Source: DATHSY01 sp046729855
GTDB taxonomy: Bacteria > Actinomycetota > UBA4738 > HRBIN12
DNA length: 64,000 nucleotides
Assembly (NCBI GenBank): GCA_046729855.1
Contig: JBKPHM010000057.1
Coordinates: 1 to 64,000 of the forward strand
Direction: 5' to 3'
In this document: one piece after another, positions 41,154 to 50,054 of the stretch
How positions within the stretch are numbered: position 1 is the first letter of the stretch
How the letters are laid out: each line of letters begins with the position of its first letter
Notes under the pieces: model-generated
The model's database searches: none
What the model was told of the DNA's origin: nothing
The model's input: the letters and a program-made list of their open reading frames with translations, nothing else
Position numbers and translations under genes: made by a program

Positions 41154-41852
41154 TCACTCGTCGGTCGTTTCCGTGCCCACCTGAAGTCGGAGGGTCGGCC
41201 GTTCGTCCTCCCCCGCGTCCAGTGCTTGTCGGTCCCGTTCGACCGACCTCCGGGCGGCGCGGAGCGTCGAGAACCCGACGAGGACTACCACGACCACCAC
41301 GAGTCCCAGGCCTGCGGTCGTGAGGTACCCCTCCCACCGCTCGTAGCTGGCACCGATGACGTACCCGAGCAGCGTATGGCCGGTCCCCCACAGGACCGCC
41401 CCCGCGATGTCGCAGACGAGGAACCGTCGCCAGTCCATGTGCGCGATCCCGGCCACGATGAATCCGACACTGCGCGCAACGGGGACGAAGCGGCCGAGGA
41501 ACACGGTCTTGCCGCCGTGCGTCGCGTAATACCGCTCGGCCTTCTCCAGACGTTCGGCAGTCACGAAGAGCTTGCGACCGTGACGGTCGAGGAATGCGCG
41601 CCCGTACCGTCGCCCGATCAGGTACCCGAGGTTGTCGCCGAGCACGGCGAACGTGCACACGATCGCGGTGATCCACACGAGGTGGAGCTCTTCGAGCCGC
41701 GCATAGAATCCGCCGAGGATGACCAGGGTCTCGCCCGGCACGATGAAGCCGGCGCCGACCGAGTTCTCCAGGAACGTCGCCGTTCCGACGATGACGTAGC
41801 CCCACGGGGCGCCCAGATACGGACGGAGGAGATCGACGATGCGGTCCAGCAC
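41154..41852 (-). CDS. DedA-family membrane protein
   Basis: A 232-residue protein with five to six membrane helices. DedA hallmarks are FLENSVGAGFIVPGETLVILGGFYA, TFAVLGDNLGYLIGRRYG, GGKTVFLGRFVPVARSVGFIVAGIAHM and FLVCDIAGAVLWGTGHTLLGYVIG. This family includes transporters that return undecaprenyl phosphate to the inner leaflet. GTG 41852 is chosen; longer forms cross the divergent NUDIX gene. It heads a minus-strand unit with pilT and possibly cca. Confidence 0.87.
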   Translation of the reverse strand: MLDRIVDLLRPYLGAPWGYVIVGTATFLENSVGAGFIVPGETLVILGGFYARLEELHLVWITAIVCTFAVLGDNLGYLIGRRYGRAFLDRHGRKLFVTAERLEKAERYYATHGGKTVFLGRFVPVARSVGFIVAGIAHMDWRRFLVCDIAGAVLWGTGHTLLGYVIGASYERWEGYLTTAGLGLVVVVVVLVGFSTLRAARRSVERDRQALDAGEDERPTLRLQVGTETTDE

Positions 41853-41888
41853 GCCCGGACGATATCCGAGGAGGTCGTAGCGCGACTG

Positions 41889-42314
41889 ATGCCGTGGCGG
41901 ACCGAGGTCTCGGCGGGAGGCGTCGTCTACCGGCGTGGTGACGCCGGCGTCGAGGTCGCCCTCGCGGCCCGCCGCACGCGCCGCGGCCAGCTCGCCTGGG
42001 GGCTGCCGAAGGGCGCGATCGAGACGGGCGAGGAGATGGAGGACGCCGCTGTGCGCGAGGTCCGCGAGGAGACGGGGCTCGAGGCCGAGATCGAGTCCTC
42101 GCTGGGGGACATCCGCTACTTCTACGTCTGGGAGGGGACGCGGATCCGCAAGACCGTCCACTTCTTCCTGATGCGAGCGACGGGTGGCGACGTGTCGCAA
42201 CACGACCGGGAGATGGAGGACGTGGAGTGGTTCCCGCTCGGCGCGGCCGTCCGCAAGGCGGCGTTCCGCGGTGAGCGCGAGGTTCTGGAGCGCGCTGCTG
42301 CCGGACTCGCATGA
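41889..42314 (+). CDS. NUDIX hydrolase (position of mycobacterial mutT4)
   Basis: A 141-residue protein with a complete NUDIX box, GAIETGEEMEDAAVREVREETGLEA (GX5EX7REUXEEXGU). The start MPWRTEVSAGGVVYRR and WGLPKG are typical. It hydrolyses a nucleoside diphosphate derivative; the substrate is not determined by the box. In Mycobacterium the NUDIX gene mutT4 stands in the same place between pcnA and the DUF6049/murJ genes. It overlaps the TauE gene by four bases. Confidence 0.9.
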   Translation: MPWRTEVSAGGVVYRRGDAGVEVALAARRTRRGQLAWGLPKGAIETGEEMEDAAVREVREETGLEAEIESSLGDIRYFYVWEGTRIRKTVHFFLMRATGGDVSQHDREMEDVEWFPLGAAVRKAAFRGEREVLERAAAGLA

Positions 42315-43087
42315 CGCCGTTCCAGGTCGTGCTGGGGATCGTCGTCGGGTTCGTCGCGGGGATCGGCTCCGGGCTGTTCGGCGTCGGCGGCGGCATCGTG
42401 ACGACGCCGGCCGTCGACGTCGTCCTCGGAGGCACCGCGATCGAAGCCGTCGCCACGCCACTGCCGGTGATCTTCCCGACCTCTCTCGTCGGCGCGTGGA
42501 CGTACTGGCGGGCGGGCGAGGTCAGCCTCCGGGCCGCGGGCTGGGGTGCGCTCGCCGGCGTCCCGGGCGCGATCCTCGGCGCGCTCTCCACGGAGTACAT
42601 GAACGCGCACGTGCTGCTGTTCCTGACGGCCGTGCTGCTGGCGTGGACGTCCGCCCAGGTGATCCGCGGCCGGCAGCCGCGCGTGCCGTGGGAGAAGGGC
42701 GCCACGCCGGGTTGGAAGTACGCGGCGATCGGCGGCGTCGCGGGGTACGTCTCGGGCCTCCTCGGCGTGGGCGGAGGCATCGTCATGGTGCCGGCGTTCA
42801 CGGTCCTGATCGGGATGCCGCTCAGACGCGCGCTGGGTACGTCCCTGGTGACGATCGCGGCCCTCGTGATCCCCGGCACGTTGGTCCACTGGCGCCTCGG
42901 CAACATCGACTGGCCGATCTTCCTCGTGCTGGTGCTGGGGGTGGTACCGGGCGCGAGGATCGGCGCACGCATCGCGCTTGGTGCCAAGGAGCAATCGCTG
43001 CGCCTGCTCGTCGGCTCGTTCCTGCTGGCGATCGCCCTGCTGTACGGGGCGCGTGAGCTGAGCGCCGCGATCCAGGCCCGCGGGTAG
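42311..43087 (+). CDS. TauE/SafE-family anion exporter
   Basis: A 258-residue membrane protein with eight helices in two related halves. Each half carries the family's glycine-rich loop: GFVAGIGSGLFGVGGGIVTTPAV and GGVAGYVSGLLGVGGGIVMVPAF. Members move sulfite, sulfoacetate or similar organic anions. It is coupled to the NUDIX gene, an addition relative to the mycobacterial layout. Confidence 0.88.
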   Translation: MTPFQVVLGIVVGFVAGIGSGLFGVGGGIVTTPAVDVVLGGTAIEAVATPLPVIFPTSLVGAWTYWRAGEVSLRAAGWGALAGVPGAILGALSTEYMNAHVLLFLTAVLLAWTSAQVIRGRQPRVPWEKGATPGWKYAAIGGVAGYVSGLLGVGGGIVMVPAFTVLIGMPLRRALGTSLVTIAALVIPGTLVHWRLGNIDWPIFLVLVLGVVPGARIGARIALGAKEQSLRLLVGSFLLAIALLYGARELSAAIQARG

Positions 43088-43102
43088 CATGGGCCGACCC
43101 TC

Positions 43103-45118
43103 ATGAGGCGCCCGGTCGCGTTCGCCGTCGCCCTGCTCGCGGTGCTCGCTTCGCTCGCGACGCCCGCCGCCGCGCAGGAGCCGATCGCGACGCTCACCCT
43201 GCTTGGGCAGACGCCCTGGGCGACCCCCGACGAGCCCGCCGTCGAGCTACGCGTGCTCGCCGAGAACGTGGGCGACATCGGGATCGACGAGCTCTCGCTC
43301 GGCGTGACGCTCTGGAGCCCGGTGACGACCGGCCGGGCGCAGTACGAGGCGTCGCTGCTCGACGACCCGGCGAGTGGCGTCTGGCTCCGCGCGGAGTCGC
43401 GCCCGCGGAAGGGCTCGCTCGCATCCGGCGAGGAGCGCGAGTTCACGGTGCCGCTCGATCTCCCGCTCGACCCCCTCGACACGGAATCGCGCGTGTACCC
43501 GCTCACGATCGACCTGCGGAGCGGCTTCACCTCGCTCGCGTCGGTCCGCACGTCCGTGATCTTCATCGTGAAGGACCCCGGCACGCCGCTCAACGTGTCA
43601 TGGACGTTCGTCCTGTCGACGCCGTTGATGACGGGTCCGGACGGCGCCTTCTGGTCATCGACGCTGGAACGCTCGATCTCGCCGGGCGGGCGGCTGGCGG
43701 GGATGATCTCCGCGCTCCGCACGATCGCAAGCGCCGGTGTGCCGGTCGATGTGGTCGTGTCTCCGCTCCTGCTGATGCAGCTGGACGAGATGCGGGACGG
43801 CTACTCGGTCTCGCAACTCGGGCAGGTGCGCGTCGTCGAGGTCGGGGGCGGTGCGACCGACGAGGCCGCGGCCGCCCTCGACGCGCTCCGGTTCGTCGCG
43901 TCCGCGCCGAACGTGGAGCTCTCGGCGCTCCCGTTCTCGGCGCCGTGGCTGCCGGCGCTCGCCGCCGGTGACCTGGCCGGCGACGTCGCCGTCCAGCTCG
44001 AGCATGGACGCGACGTCGTCAACCGCCTGCTGGAAGCAACACCCGACCCGAAGATCCTGCGCCCGCCCGACTCGGTCCTCGACGAACAGAGCCTCGACGC
44101 GGTCGCCGCCGAGGGCGTCGGCCTGCTGCTGCTCGACGACACGACGGTCCCCGCACCCGAGCAGGACCTCGCACCGCCGCCGACCACCGAGCTCAACGGA
44201 CGCGACGCCTCGGTGACGGCGGTCGTCGGCGATCCGAGCATCCAAGACCTCGTCACGTCGGAGTCGATCGCGGTCGGCGAGGATCCGGTCCGGGCGGCAC
44301 AAGCCGTCCTCGGTGAGCTCGCGACGATCTGGCTCGAAGCACCCGAGACCGAACGCAGCATCGCAGTCATCTTCGGCGAGTCGACGTCGTCGGTGCCGGG
44401 CGCGCTCTTCCCGCCGCTCGCGCATGCGATCGCGAGGCGGCCGCCGTGGCTCGCCGCGCGGACGGCGACGACGATCGCGGGATCCTTCCCGCCGCTCGGG
44501 CCCGCGGACTCGTTCGTCGCGACGTCGAACGCGTTCTCGCACCCGTACGCCGCGGCGTTGAAGCAGGCACGCCGCGGGATCCGCACGCTTCGGACGATGC
44601 TCGTGCCGACGGACCCGCTCGACCGGCTCGAGACGCTGCTCCTGCTCGCAGAGTCGGGCCGGTTCGTTGGCAACGAGACGGAGGGCGGCGTCTTCATCGA
44701 CCGCGTGCACGACACCGTCGACCAAGTCTTCGGGCGTGTCCGCGCGCCCGAGGACCAGATCTTCACGCTCACCGGAAGCGCGGCGAGCGTGCCCGTCCGC
44801 ATCACGAACGACAACCCGTTCCCGGTGCGCGTGCGCGTCCGGCTCTCGTCGAACGTGCTGCGTACGGACGTCGAGCAGCGCGTCGAGCTGGACGCGGAGA
44901 CGACGCAGACGCTCGACTTCGACGTGGAGCTGCTGACGACTGGCAAGCGGACAGTCGACATCCAGATCCTGTCGCCGTCTCAGCGACTGATCGGCGTGTA
45001 CCCGCTCGGCGTGCGTTCGACCGGATACAACCGGGTGGCCCTGTGGATCACGCTCGGCGCGGCGGCGCTCGCGCTGCTCGTGTGGGCGCGGCGGTTCCTC
45101 CCGCGGCGAGCTCCGTGA
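43103..45118 (+). CDS. DUF6049-type secreted/membrane protein (Rv3909-like)
   Basis: A 671-residue protein with a signal peptide (MRRPVAFAVALLAVLASLATPAAA), a long extracytoplasmic part and one C-terminal helix (NRVALWITLGAAALALLVWARRFL). The size, topology and place directly before murJ match Mycobacterium Rv3909, which is required for normal growth and has no known activity. The region VPVRITNDNPFPVRVRVRLSSNVLRTD looks like an immunoglobulin-type module. Its stop overlaps the murJ start (GTGA). Confidence 0.8.
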   Translation: MRRPVAFAVALLAVLASLATPAAAQEPIATLTLLGQTPWATPDEPAVELRVLAENVGDIGIDELSLGVTLWSPVTTGRAQYEASLLDDPASGVWLRAESRPRKGSLASGEEREFTVPLDLPLDPLDTESRVYPLTIDLRSGFTSLASVRTSVIFIVKDPGTPLNVSWTFVLSTPLMTGPDGAFWSSTLERSISPGGRLAGMISALRTIASAGVPVDVVVSPLLLMQLDEMRDGYSVSQLGQVRVVEVGGGATDEAAAALDALRFVASAPNVELSALPFSAPWLPALAAGDLAGDVAVQLEHGRDVVNRLLEATPDPKILRPPDSVLDEQSLDAVAAEGVGLLLLDDTTVPAPEQDLAPPPTTELNGRDASVTAVVGDPSIQDLVTSESIAVGEDPVRAAQAVLGELATIWLEAPETERSIAVIFGESTSSVPGALFPPLAHAIARRPPWLAARTATTIAGSFPPLGPADSFVATSNAFSHPYAAALKQARRGIRTLRTMLVPTDPLDRLETLLLLAESGRFVGNETEGGVFIDRVHDTVDQVFGRVRAPEDQIFTLTGSAASVPVRITNDNPFPVRVRVRLSSNVLRTDVEQRVELDAETTQTLDFDVELLTTGKRTVDIQILSPSQRLIGVYPLGVRSTGYNRVALWITLGAAALALLVWARRFLPRRAP

Positions 45119-46761
45119 GCGATCCCGCCGACGGCGGCGACGCGATCGAGGGCCCGGGCGGGTCGTTCGTCCGGCACACCGCGGTGATGTCGGTCGGCAC
45201 CGCGATGTCGCGTGTCACGGGCTTCCTGCGGATCGCGGCGATCGCCTGGGCCGTCGGAATCGCGGAGACCCGGCTCGCGAGCGTGTACTACCTCGCGAAC
45301 AACACCCCGAACATCATCTACGAGCTGGCGCTGGGCGGCGTGCTGTCGTCCGTCTTCGTCCCGGTGTTCGTCGAATGGTTGCAGGCCCGCGGGCGCGAGG
45401 AGGCATGGGACGTAGCCCGGCGCGTCTTCACGATCACCGTCGTGGCGCTGATGGTGCTCGCCCTCGCGGGGATCGTACTCGCCCCCTGGATCATCCGGCT
45501 GTACACGTCCGGCGTCCCGGACGACCAGCGCGAAGCGGTGGTCGAACTCGGGACCTTCTTCCTGCGCTGGTTCATGCCGCAGATCGTGTTCTACGGGATC
45601 GGCGCGGTCGCGATCGGCCTCTTGAACGCGCACGGTCGGTTCGCCGCGCCGATGTTCGCGCCGATCCTCAACAACCTGATCGTGATCGGGACGTTCGTCA
45701 CGTACGCGCTGATCGCGAGCGACGCCGATCGCACCTCGCTCGCGACGTCGCCGGAGAAGGCGATCCTCGGGATCGGAACCACCCTCGGCATCGTCGGGAT
45801 GACGGTCGCGCTGTGGCCGTCGCTCCGCGCGACCGGGTTCCGCTTCCGCTGGAACTCCGCGTGGCGGCACGAGGCCGTGACCCGGGTGGCGCACCTTGCG
45901 AAGTGGACGGTGGTGTACGTCGCCGTCAACCAGGTGGCGTACCTGTTCGTCCTCATCCTGGCGAACCGGGAGCCAGGCGGCGTCGCGGCATACACGTCCG
46001 CGTTCATCCTGTTCCAGCTCCCACACGCGATCTTCACGGTGTCGGTCTTCACGGCGCTGCTTCCCGCGATGTCGTCGCGATGGACCGACCGAGACATCGA
46101 CGGATTCCGCGCCCTGCTTCGCCTGGGGATCGGCTCGACGGCCGTGATCGTGATCCCGGCGGCGGCGGGACTCTTCGCGATCGCGGTGCCCATCGTCCGT
46201 CTGCTGCTCCAGCACGGCGTCGCGGGGCCCGACAGCACCGAGCTGGTGGCCGACGTGCTGTCGCTGTTCGCGCTCGGGCTGTTCCCGTTCTCCTCGTTCA
46301 TGCTGCTGACCCGATCGTTCTACGCGATGCAGGACAGCCGGACCCCCGCGCTGGTGAACGCGATCGGGGGGGCGTTCCACACGGGCGCAAACTTCGCGTT
46401 TTTCTTCTGGTTGAACCTGGGAGTTCCCGGACTCGCTCTCGGGCACGCCGTCGGCTACGCGGTCGCGGCGGTTCTGCTGCTGCTGCTGATCCGCCGGCGG
46501 TTGGGCCGGGTCGACGGGCGTGCGCTCGCATCGGTCGTCTCGAGGACGACCCTCGCCGCGGTCGTGACCGGGGTGGTGGCCTGGGCCGTGGCGCGGGGCA
46601 TCGGGTCGACGCTCGGGACGGCGACGCTGGCGAGCCAGCTCGTGCAGGTAGGCGCGGCCGTCGCGGCCGGGGTCCTGGCCTTCTTCCTCTCGGCCCTTAT
46701 GTTGCGGATCCGCGAGGTCGATGCGTTGATCAGCCAACTGACCGCGAGGTGGCGGCGATGA
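45115..46761 (+). CDS. murJ: Lipid II flippase
   Basis: A 548-residue protein of about 14 helices. It moves the peptidoglycan precursor lipid II across the membrane. MurJ features are SVGTAMSRVTGFLRIAAIAWAVG, YYLANNTPNIIYELALGGVLSSVFVPVFVEWLQARGREEAW, the arginine/aspartate-rich cavity helices, and PFSSFMLLTRSFYAMQDSRTPALVNAIGG. Unlike Mycobacterium Rv3910, it ends after the membrane part; the pseudokinase and extracellular domains are a separate gene at 47.2 kb. Confidence 0.94.
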   Translation: MSDPADGGDAIEGPGGSFVRHTAVMSVGTAMSRVTGFLRIAAIAWAVGIAETRLASVYYLANNTPNIIYELALGGVLSSVFVPVFVEWLQARGREEAWDVARRVFTITVVALMVLALAGIVLAPWIIRLYTSGVPDDQREAVVELGTFFLRWFMPQIVFYGIGAVAIGLLNAHGRFAAPMFAPILNNLIVIGTFVTYALIASDADRTSLATSPEKAILGIGTTLGIVGMTVALWPSLRATGFRFRWNSAWRHEAVTRVAHLAKWTVVYVAVNQVAYLFVLILANREPGGVAAYTSAFILFQLPHAIFTVSVFTALLPAMSSRWTDRDIDGFRALLRLGIGSTAVIVIPAAAGLFAIAVPIVRLLLQHGVAGPDSTELVADVLSLFALGLFPFSSFMLLTRSFYAMQDSRTPALVNAIGGAFHTGANFAFFFWLNLGVPGLALGHAVGYAVAAVLLLLLIRRRLGRVDGRALASVVSRTTLAAVVTGVVAWAVARGIGSTLGTATLASQLVQVGAAVAAGVLAFFLSALMLRIREVDALISQLTARWRR

Positions 46762-47165
46762 CGGAGGTCCGGACCCGGCTGCGCGACGAGCGCGGTTTCG
46801 TCGGCAGGCTGATGGTCGTGTGGCTCGTCCTGCTCGCGGTCGTCGTGGTCACCGGCATCGACGCCGTCTCGATCGCGCTGACGACGATCAAGACCAGCTC
46901 GGCCGCCGACAAGGCGGCCGTCCGCGCGGCGGCGGAGTTCAAGGTCGAGGAAAGCCTGCGCGAGGCGTTCGACGCCGCGACCGAGCAGCTGAGCGAGGAT
47001 ATGCCCGACGCGAAGCTCGACCCCGAGAACTTCGAGATCGACCCGTCGACCGGACGCATCACCCTGACGGTCACGGCGAAGGCGACAACCCTCATCGCGA
47101 AGCGCGTGTCGTTCCTGAAGCACCTGACGAAGGTCTCCGAGACGAGCTCCGGCGCGCCCGCCTGA
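46758..47165 (+). CDS. Small membrane protein with a TadE/Flp-like N-terminal helix
   Basis: A 135-residue protein that overlaps murJ by four bases. After LRDERGFVGRL a single helix (about 18-45: MVVWLVLLAVVVVTGIDAVSIALTTIK) leads to an alanine-rich helical stretch and a C-terminal beta-like part with ATEQLSEDMPDAKLDPENFEIDPSTGRITLTVTAKATTL. The DERGF start followed by a long helix resembles TadE/TadG pseudopilin-like proteins. Its insertion between murJ and the pseudokinase gene is not part of the mycobacterial order. The function is unknown. Confidence 0.6.
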   Translation: MTEVRTRLRDERGFVGRLMVVWLVLLAVVVVTGIDAVSIALTTIKTSSAADKAAVRAAAEFKVEESLREAFDAATEQLSEDMPDAKLDPENFEIDPSTGRITLTVTAKATTLIAKRVSFLKHLTKVSETSSGAPA

Positions 47166-47210
47166 GTGAGCTTCCCCGTTGCTCCGGGAACCCGGGCATA
47201 GACTGCGCCG

Positions 47211-48632
47211 GTGCAGACCACCCATCAGTCGACCGTCGCGGACCGGTACGTGCTGCAGACGCGCATCGGCGCAGACGCCGCGTCCGTCCGGTGGCTCGCG
47301 AACGACGTCGTGCTCGACCGCCGAGTCGTCCTCGAGCTGATCCGGCCGGAGCTCGCGGACGACCCGGACGCCATGGCCGCGATCGACGCGGAGATGCGCG
47401 CGCTCGCCCGCGTGAACGGCTCCGTGCTTCTCGGGCTACTCGACGCAGGCGTCCAGGGCGGGTCGCGTTTCTTCGTCACCGAGCACGCATCCGGGCAGAC
47501 CTTCGAGGAGGTGCTCCGCGAGCACGGCCCGATAGCGCCTGACGAGGCGGTCTCGGTCGGCAGGCAGGTGCTGAGGGGGCTGGCCGACGCGCTCGCGGCC
47601 GGCGTCACACATCTCGATGTCCGCCCGGGAACGGTGGTGCGGACGCCCGACGGGATCCGGCTCCGCACGCCCGCGGCGGCGCACGTGGTGGCGCGCGTGC
47701 GCGGAACGGCCTCCGAGGGTGGGCGCCCGCGGTCGGCCGAGGCCGACGAGGGACACGTGGACGAACCCGACGAGCGGACGGACGTCCGGTCCGTCGGGGA
47801 ACTCCTGTTCGAGCTGCTCATCGGTCGCGCCCCGTCACCGGCGGCGCGGTTCGCCCGCGCCGAGCGCGGGAACGTGAGCCCGGCCCTCGACGACGTGATC
47901 GCCCGCGCGCTCGCCCCGGACCCAATCGACCGCTACCCCGATGTGTCGTCCATGCTGAACGCTCTCGAACGCGGCGATCTTGGGACCGCACCCTCGTCGC
48001 CCTCCGACGAACCGCCAACGACCGGCCGCCGCGACTCCCGGCCGTGGCTCGGGGTCTTCCGGACGTGGCTCGCCGTCCCGATGGTCGTCGTCGTCGGCGC
48101 GGTCGCCGTGGTCGCGATCGGGCTGCGGATCGGGCGGTTCGAGCTCGGCGGGCCGGTCGGGATCAAGATCCCCGACGAGTCTCCGGCCGCCGAGAGCCCG
48201 GCACCGCTCCTCCGCGTGGTGAGCGTCGCCTCGTACGACCCGGACGGCGACGGTGAGGAGAACGACGACGACGCCGACCTCGCCGCCGACGGGAATCAAG
48301 CGACGGTGTGGCGCTCGGAGAACTACTTCGACGGCACGCTGTACAAGGACGGCGTCGGGCTCCTCCTCGACCTCGGCCAGACGAGAGACGTCGGCGGCGT
48401 CCGCCTGTGGACGCCCGCACCGGGGTTCTCCTTATCCGTCCGCGTCGGAGACGACCCCGAGGTGCTGGACGACGTCGACGCGCCGGAGACGGAGGCGACG
48501 ACCGAAACCCGCGTGCGGATCGATGGAGCTCGCGGCCGCTATGTCCTGATCTGGGCGACGTCGGTCGTGCCGACCGATGACGGCAATCGCGTCGAGATCG
48601 CGGAGGTGCGGGTGCTGGGGGCGAGCACGTGA
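47211..48632 (+). CDS. Membrane pseudokinase with extracellular discoidin-like domain (split-off MviN C-terminus)
   Basis: A 473-residue protein. Residues about 12-255 have a Ser/Thr-kinase layout, but the ATP lysine position is E42 (RRVVLELIRPE), the catalytic loop reads HLDVRPGT (134-141) and no DFG is present, so it cannot phosphorylate. One helix (about 283-308) leads to an extracellular beta-sandwich (ATVWRSENYFDGTLYKDGVGLLLDLGQTRDVGGVRLWTP). In M. tuberculosis this pseudokinase-helix-sensor unit is fused to MurJ (Rv3910) and recruits an FHA protein. Here it is separate. GTG 47211 is six bases after TAGACT. Confidence 0.83.
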   Translation: MQTTHQSTVADRYVLQTRIGADAASVRWLANDVVLDRRVVLELIRPELADDPDAMAAIDAEMRALARVNGSVLLGLLDAGVQGGSRFFVTEHASGQTFEEVLREHGPIAPDEAVSVGRQVLRGLADALAAGVTHLDVRPGTVVRTPDGIRLRTPAAAHVVARVRGTASEGGRPRSAEADEGHVDEPDERTDVRSVGELLFELLIGRAPSPAARFARAERGNVSPALDDVIARALAPDPIDRYPDVSSMLNALERGDLGTAPSSPSDEPPTTGRRDSRPWLGVFRTWLAVPMVVVVGAVAVVAIGLRIGRFELGGPVGIKIPDESPAAESPAPLLRVVSVASYDPDGDGEENDDDADLAADGNQATVWRSENYFDGTLYKDGVGLLLDLGQTRDVGGVRLWTPAPGFSLSVRVGDDPEVLDDVDAPETEATTETRVRIDGARGRYVLIWATSVVPTDDGNRVEIAEVRVLGAST

Positions 48633-49228
48633 CGTTCGACGAACGCGACGAGGACATCGTTCGTCGCTGCATCCTGGGGGACACGGCGGCGTTCGGAATC
48701 CTCGTCGAGCGGCACGAGCGACGTGTGTACAACCTCGCGCTTCGGATGATGGGTCGCGAGGAGGACGCGCGCGATGCGACCCAGGACGCGTTCCTGGCGG
48801 CGCTGCGCAAGGTCTCCTCGTTTCGGGGCGACGCGGCGTTCACCACATGGCTGCACCGCATCACCGTGAACGCGTGCTACGACCTGCTCCGCAAGCGCGC
48901 GAGGTCGCCGATGCTCGAGCGGCTCGTCGACGGCGAGCTCGAGCGGGAGCCGCCGCCGAGCCCGGATCACGCGGACCAGACGGAGCTGTCGATCGACGTC
49001 CGCCGGGCGTTGCTCGACGTCCCCGAGGACTACCGCGTCGTGATGATCCTGCACGACGTGCAGGACCTTCCCTACGAGGAGGTTGCGGCGATCGTCGGCG
49101 TGCCGGTCGGGACGGTGAAATCGCGCCTGCACCGCGGCCGCGTGGCGCTCGCCAAGGCCATGGGCGCGGCCGGCCCGCGGGAACGCCGCGAGGTTCCGCA
49201 ACCGTCAGACGAGGCGACACCCCGATGA
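48629..49228 (+). CDS. sigM: ECF sigma factor (SigM position)
   Basis: A 199-residue group-IV sigma factor. Region 2 is DATQDAFLAALRKVSSFRGDAAFTTWLHRITVNACYDLLRKR, and region 4 is RVVMILHDVQDLPYEEVAAIVGVPVGTVKSRLHRGRVALAK. It overlaps the pseudokinase gene and the following anti-sigma gene by four bases each. The order murJ, kinase domain, sigM, anti-sigma is that of mycobacteria, so the symbol is by position and family; its regulon is not known here. Confidence 0.9.
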   Translation: MTFDERDEDIVRRCILGDTAAFGILVERHERRVYNLALRMMGREEDARDATQDAFLAALRKVSSFRGDAAFTTWLHRITVNACYDLLRKRARSPMLERLVDGELEREPPPSPDHADQTELSIDVRRALLDVPEDYRVVMILHDVQDLPYEEVAAIVGVPVGTVKSRLHRGRVALAKAMGAAGPRERREVPQPSDEATPR

Positions 49229-50001
49229 CGAAGACCGTGCACCCCGAGGAGCTCCTGGCCGAGTACGTCGACGGCACGCTGGACGAGGACGCCCGGCGTG
49301 GCGTCGAGGCTCACCTGGCCGCCTGTGTCGCGTGCCGCGCGGAGGTCGGGCTCGCGGGTGCCGCCCGGCGCACGCTGCACAGCCTGCCCGAGGAGCCCGT
49401 GCCGCTGGGCGTCACCGGTCGCGTGCTCGAGGAGGCATCCGGCGCGCGCCGCTCACGAGAGCGCGCGCCGTGGGGCCAGCGGATCCAGTGGGTCGCGGGA
49501 CTCGCCGCCGCAGCCGCACTGGTCGGGCTCCTGGCCGTCAGCCTCCCGAACCTCGTCACCGGGTCCTCCGAGGAGGGCGCCGCCGGCGCGCCGGAGATCG
49601 CCGCCGAGCCCGGCGGTGGTCACCCGACACGCACGGTGGCACCCCAGGACGCGTTCGCCGTCTCGCTGGAGCAGGTCGACCGCGACTTCGACGACGAGGC
49701 GCTCCGCAGGCTCGCGACCGACGTCGCGGAGGCGGTCCGCGCCGGCTCGCTCCGGGCGCCCGCCGCAGAGGGAACTTCCGAGGAGACCCAGGAGGCGCTC
49801 GACTGCATCGTGACGTGGGCCGGCGCACCGCAGGACGAGGTCCTCGTCCGGCTGCTTCGGGCCAGGTACAAGGGGCGGGACGCGTACGTGGCCGTGTACC
49901 TGCGCGGTCCCGGCGTTGACGAGCCGCCGAGCAGGGCGACCGTATGGGTCGTCTCCACGCAAGGCTGCCGGTTCCTCGACATCACCGAGGCGAACATCTG
50001 A
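49225..50001 (+). CDS. Membrane anti-sigma factor with zinc-binding ZAS motif
   Basis: A 258-residue partner of the preceding sigma factor. Residues 5-37 form the anti-sigma domain (HPEELLAEYVDGTLDEDARRGVEAHLAACVACRAEV), with the H-x3-C-x2-C zinc motif HLAACVAC. One helix (about 88-108) anchors it, and an extracytoplasmic domain of about 140 residues follows with two cysteines (LDCIVTW, STQGCRFL). It should hold the sigma factor inactive at the membrane until an external signal arrives. Confidence 0.88.
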   Translation: MTKTVHPEELLAEYVDGTLDEDARRGVEAHLAACVACRAEVGLAGAARRTLHSLPEEPVPLGVTGRVLEEASGARRSRERAPWGQRIQWVAGLAAAAALVGLLAVSLPNLVTGSSEEGAAGAPEIAAEPGGGHPTRTVAPQDAFAVSLEQVDRDFDDEALRRLATDVAEAVRAGSLRAPAAEGTSEETQEALDCIVTWAGAPQDEVLVRLLRARYKGRDAYVAVYLRGPGVDEPPSRATVWVVSTQGCRFLDITEANI

Positions 50002-50033
50002 TCGGGACCGCCGCACCGTGAAGGTTCGAGCGA

Positions 50034-50048
50034 ACACTCGTAGAGTGT
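50034..50048 (+). promoter_or_regulatory. Candidate MerR operator before the merR-menG-menF unit
   Basis: ACACTC-GTA-GAGTGT is a perfect 6-3-6 inverted repeat ending seven bases before the merR start codon. A -10-like TAGAGT (50041-50046) lies within it. The placement suits autoregulation by the downstream MerR-type protein and thus control of two menaquinone genes. Confidence 0.55.
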
Positions 50049-50054
50049 CTGGTC

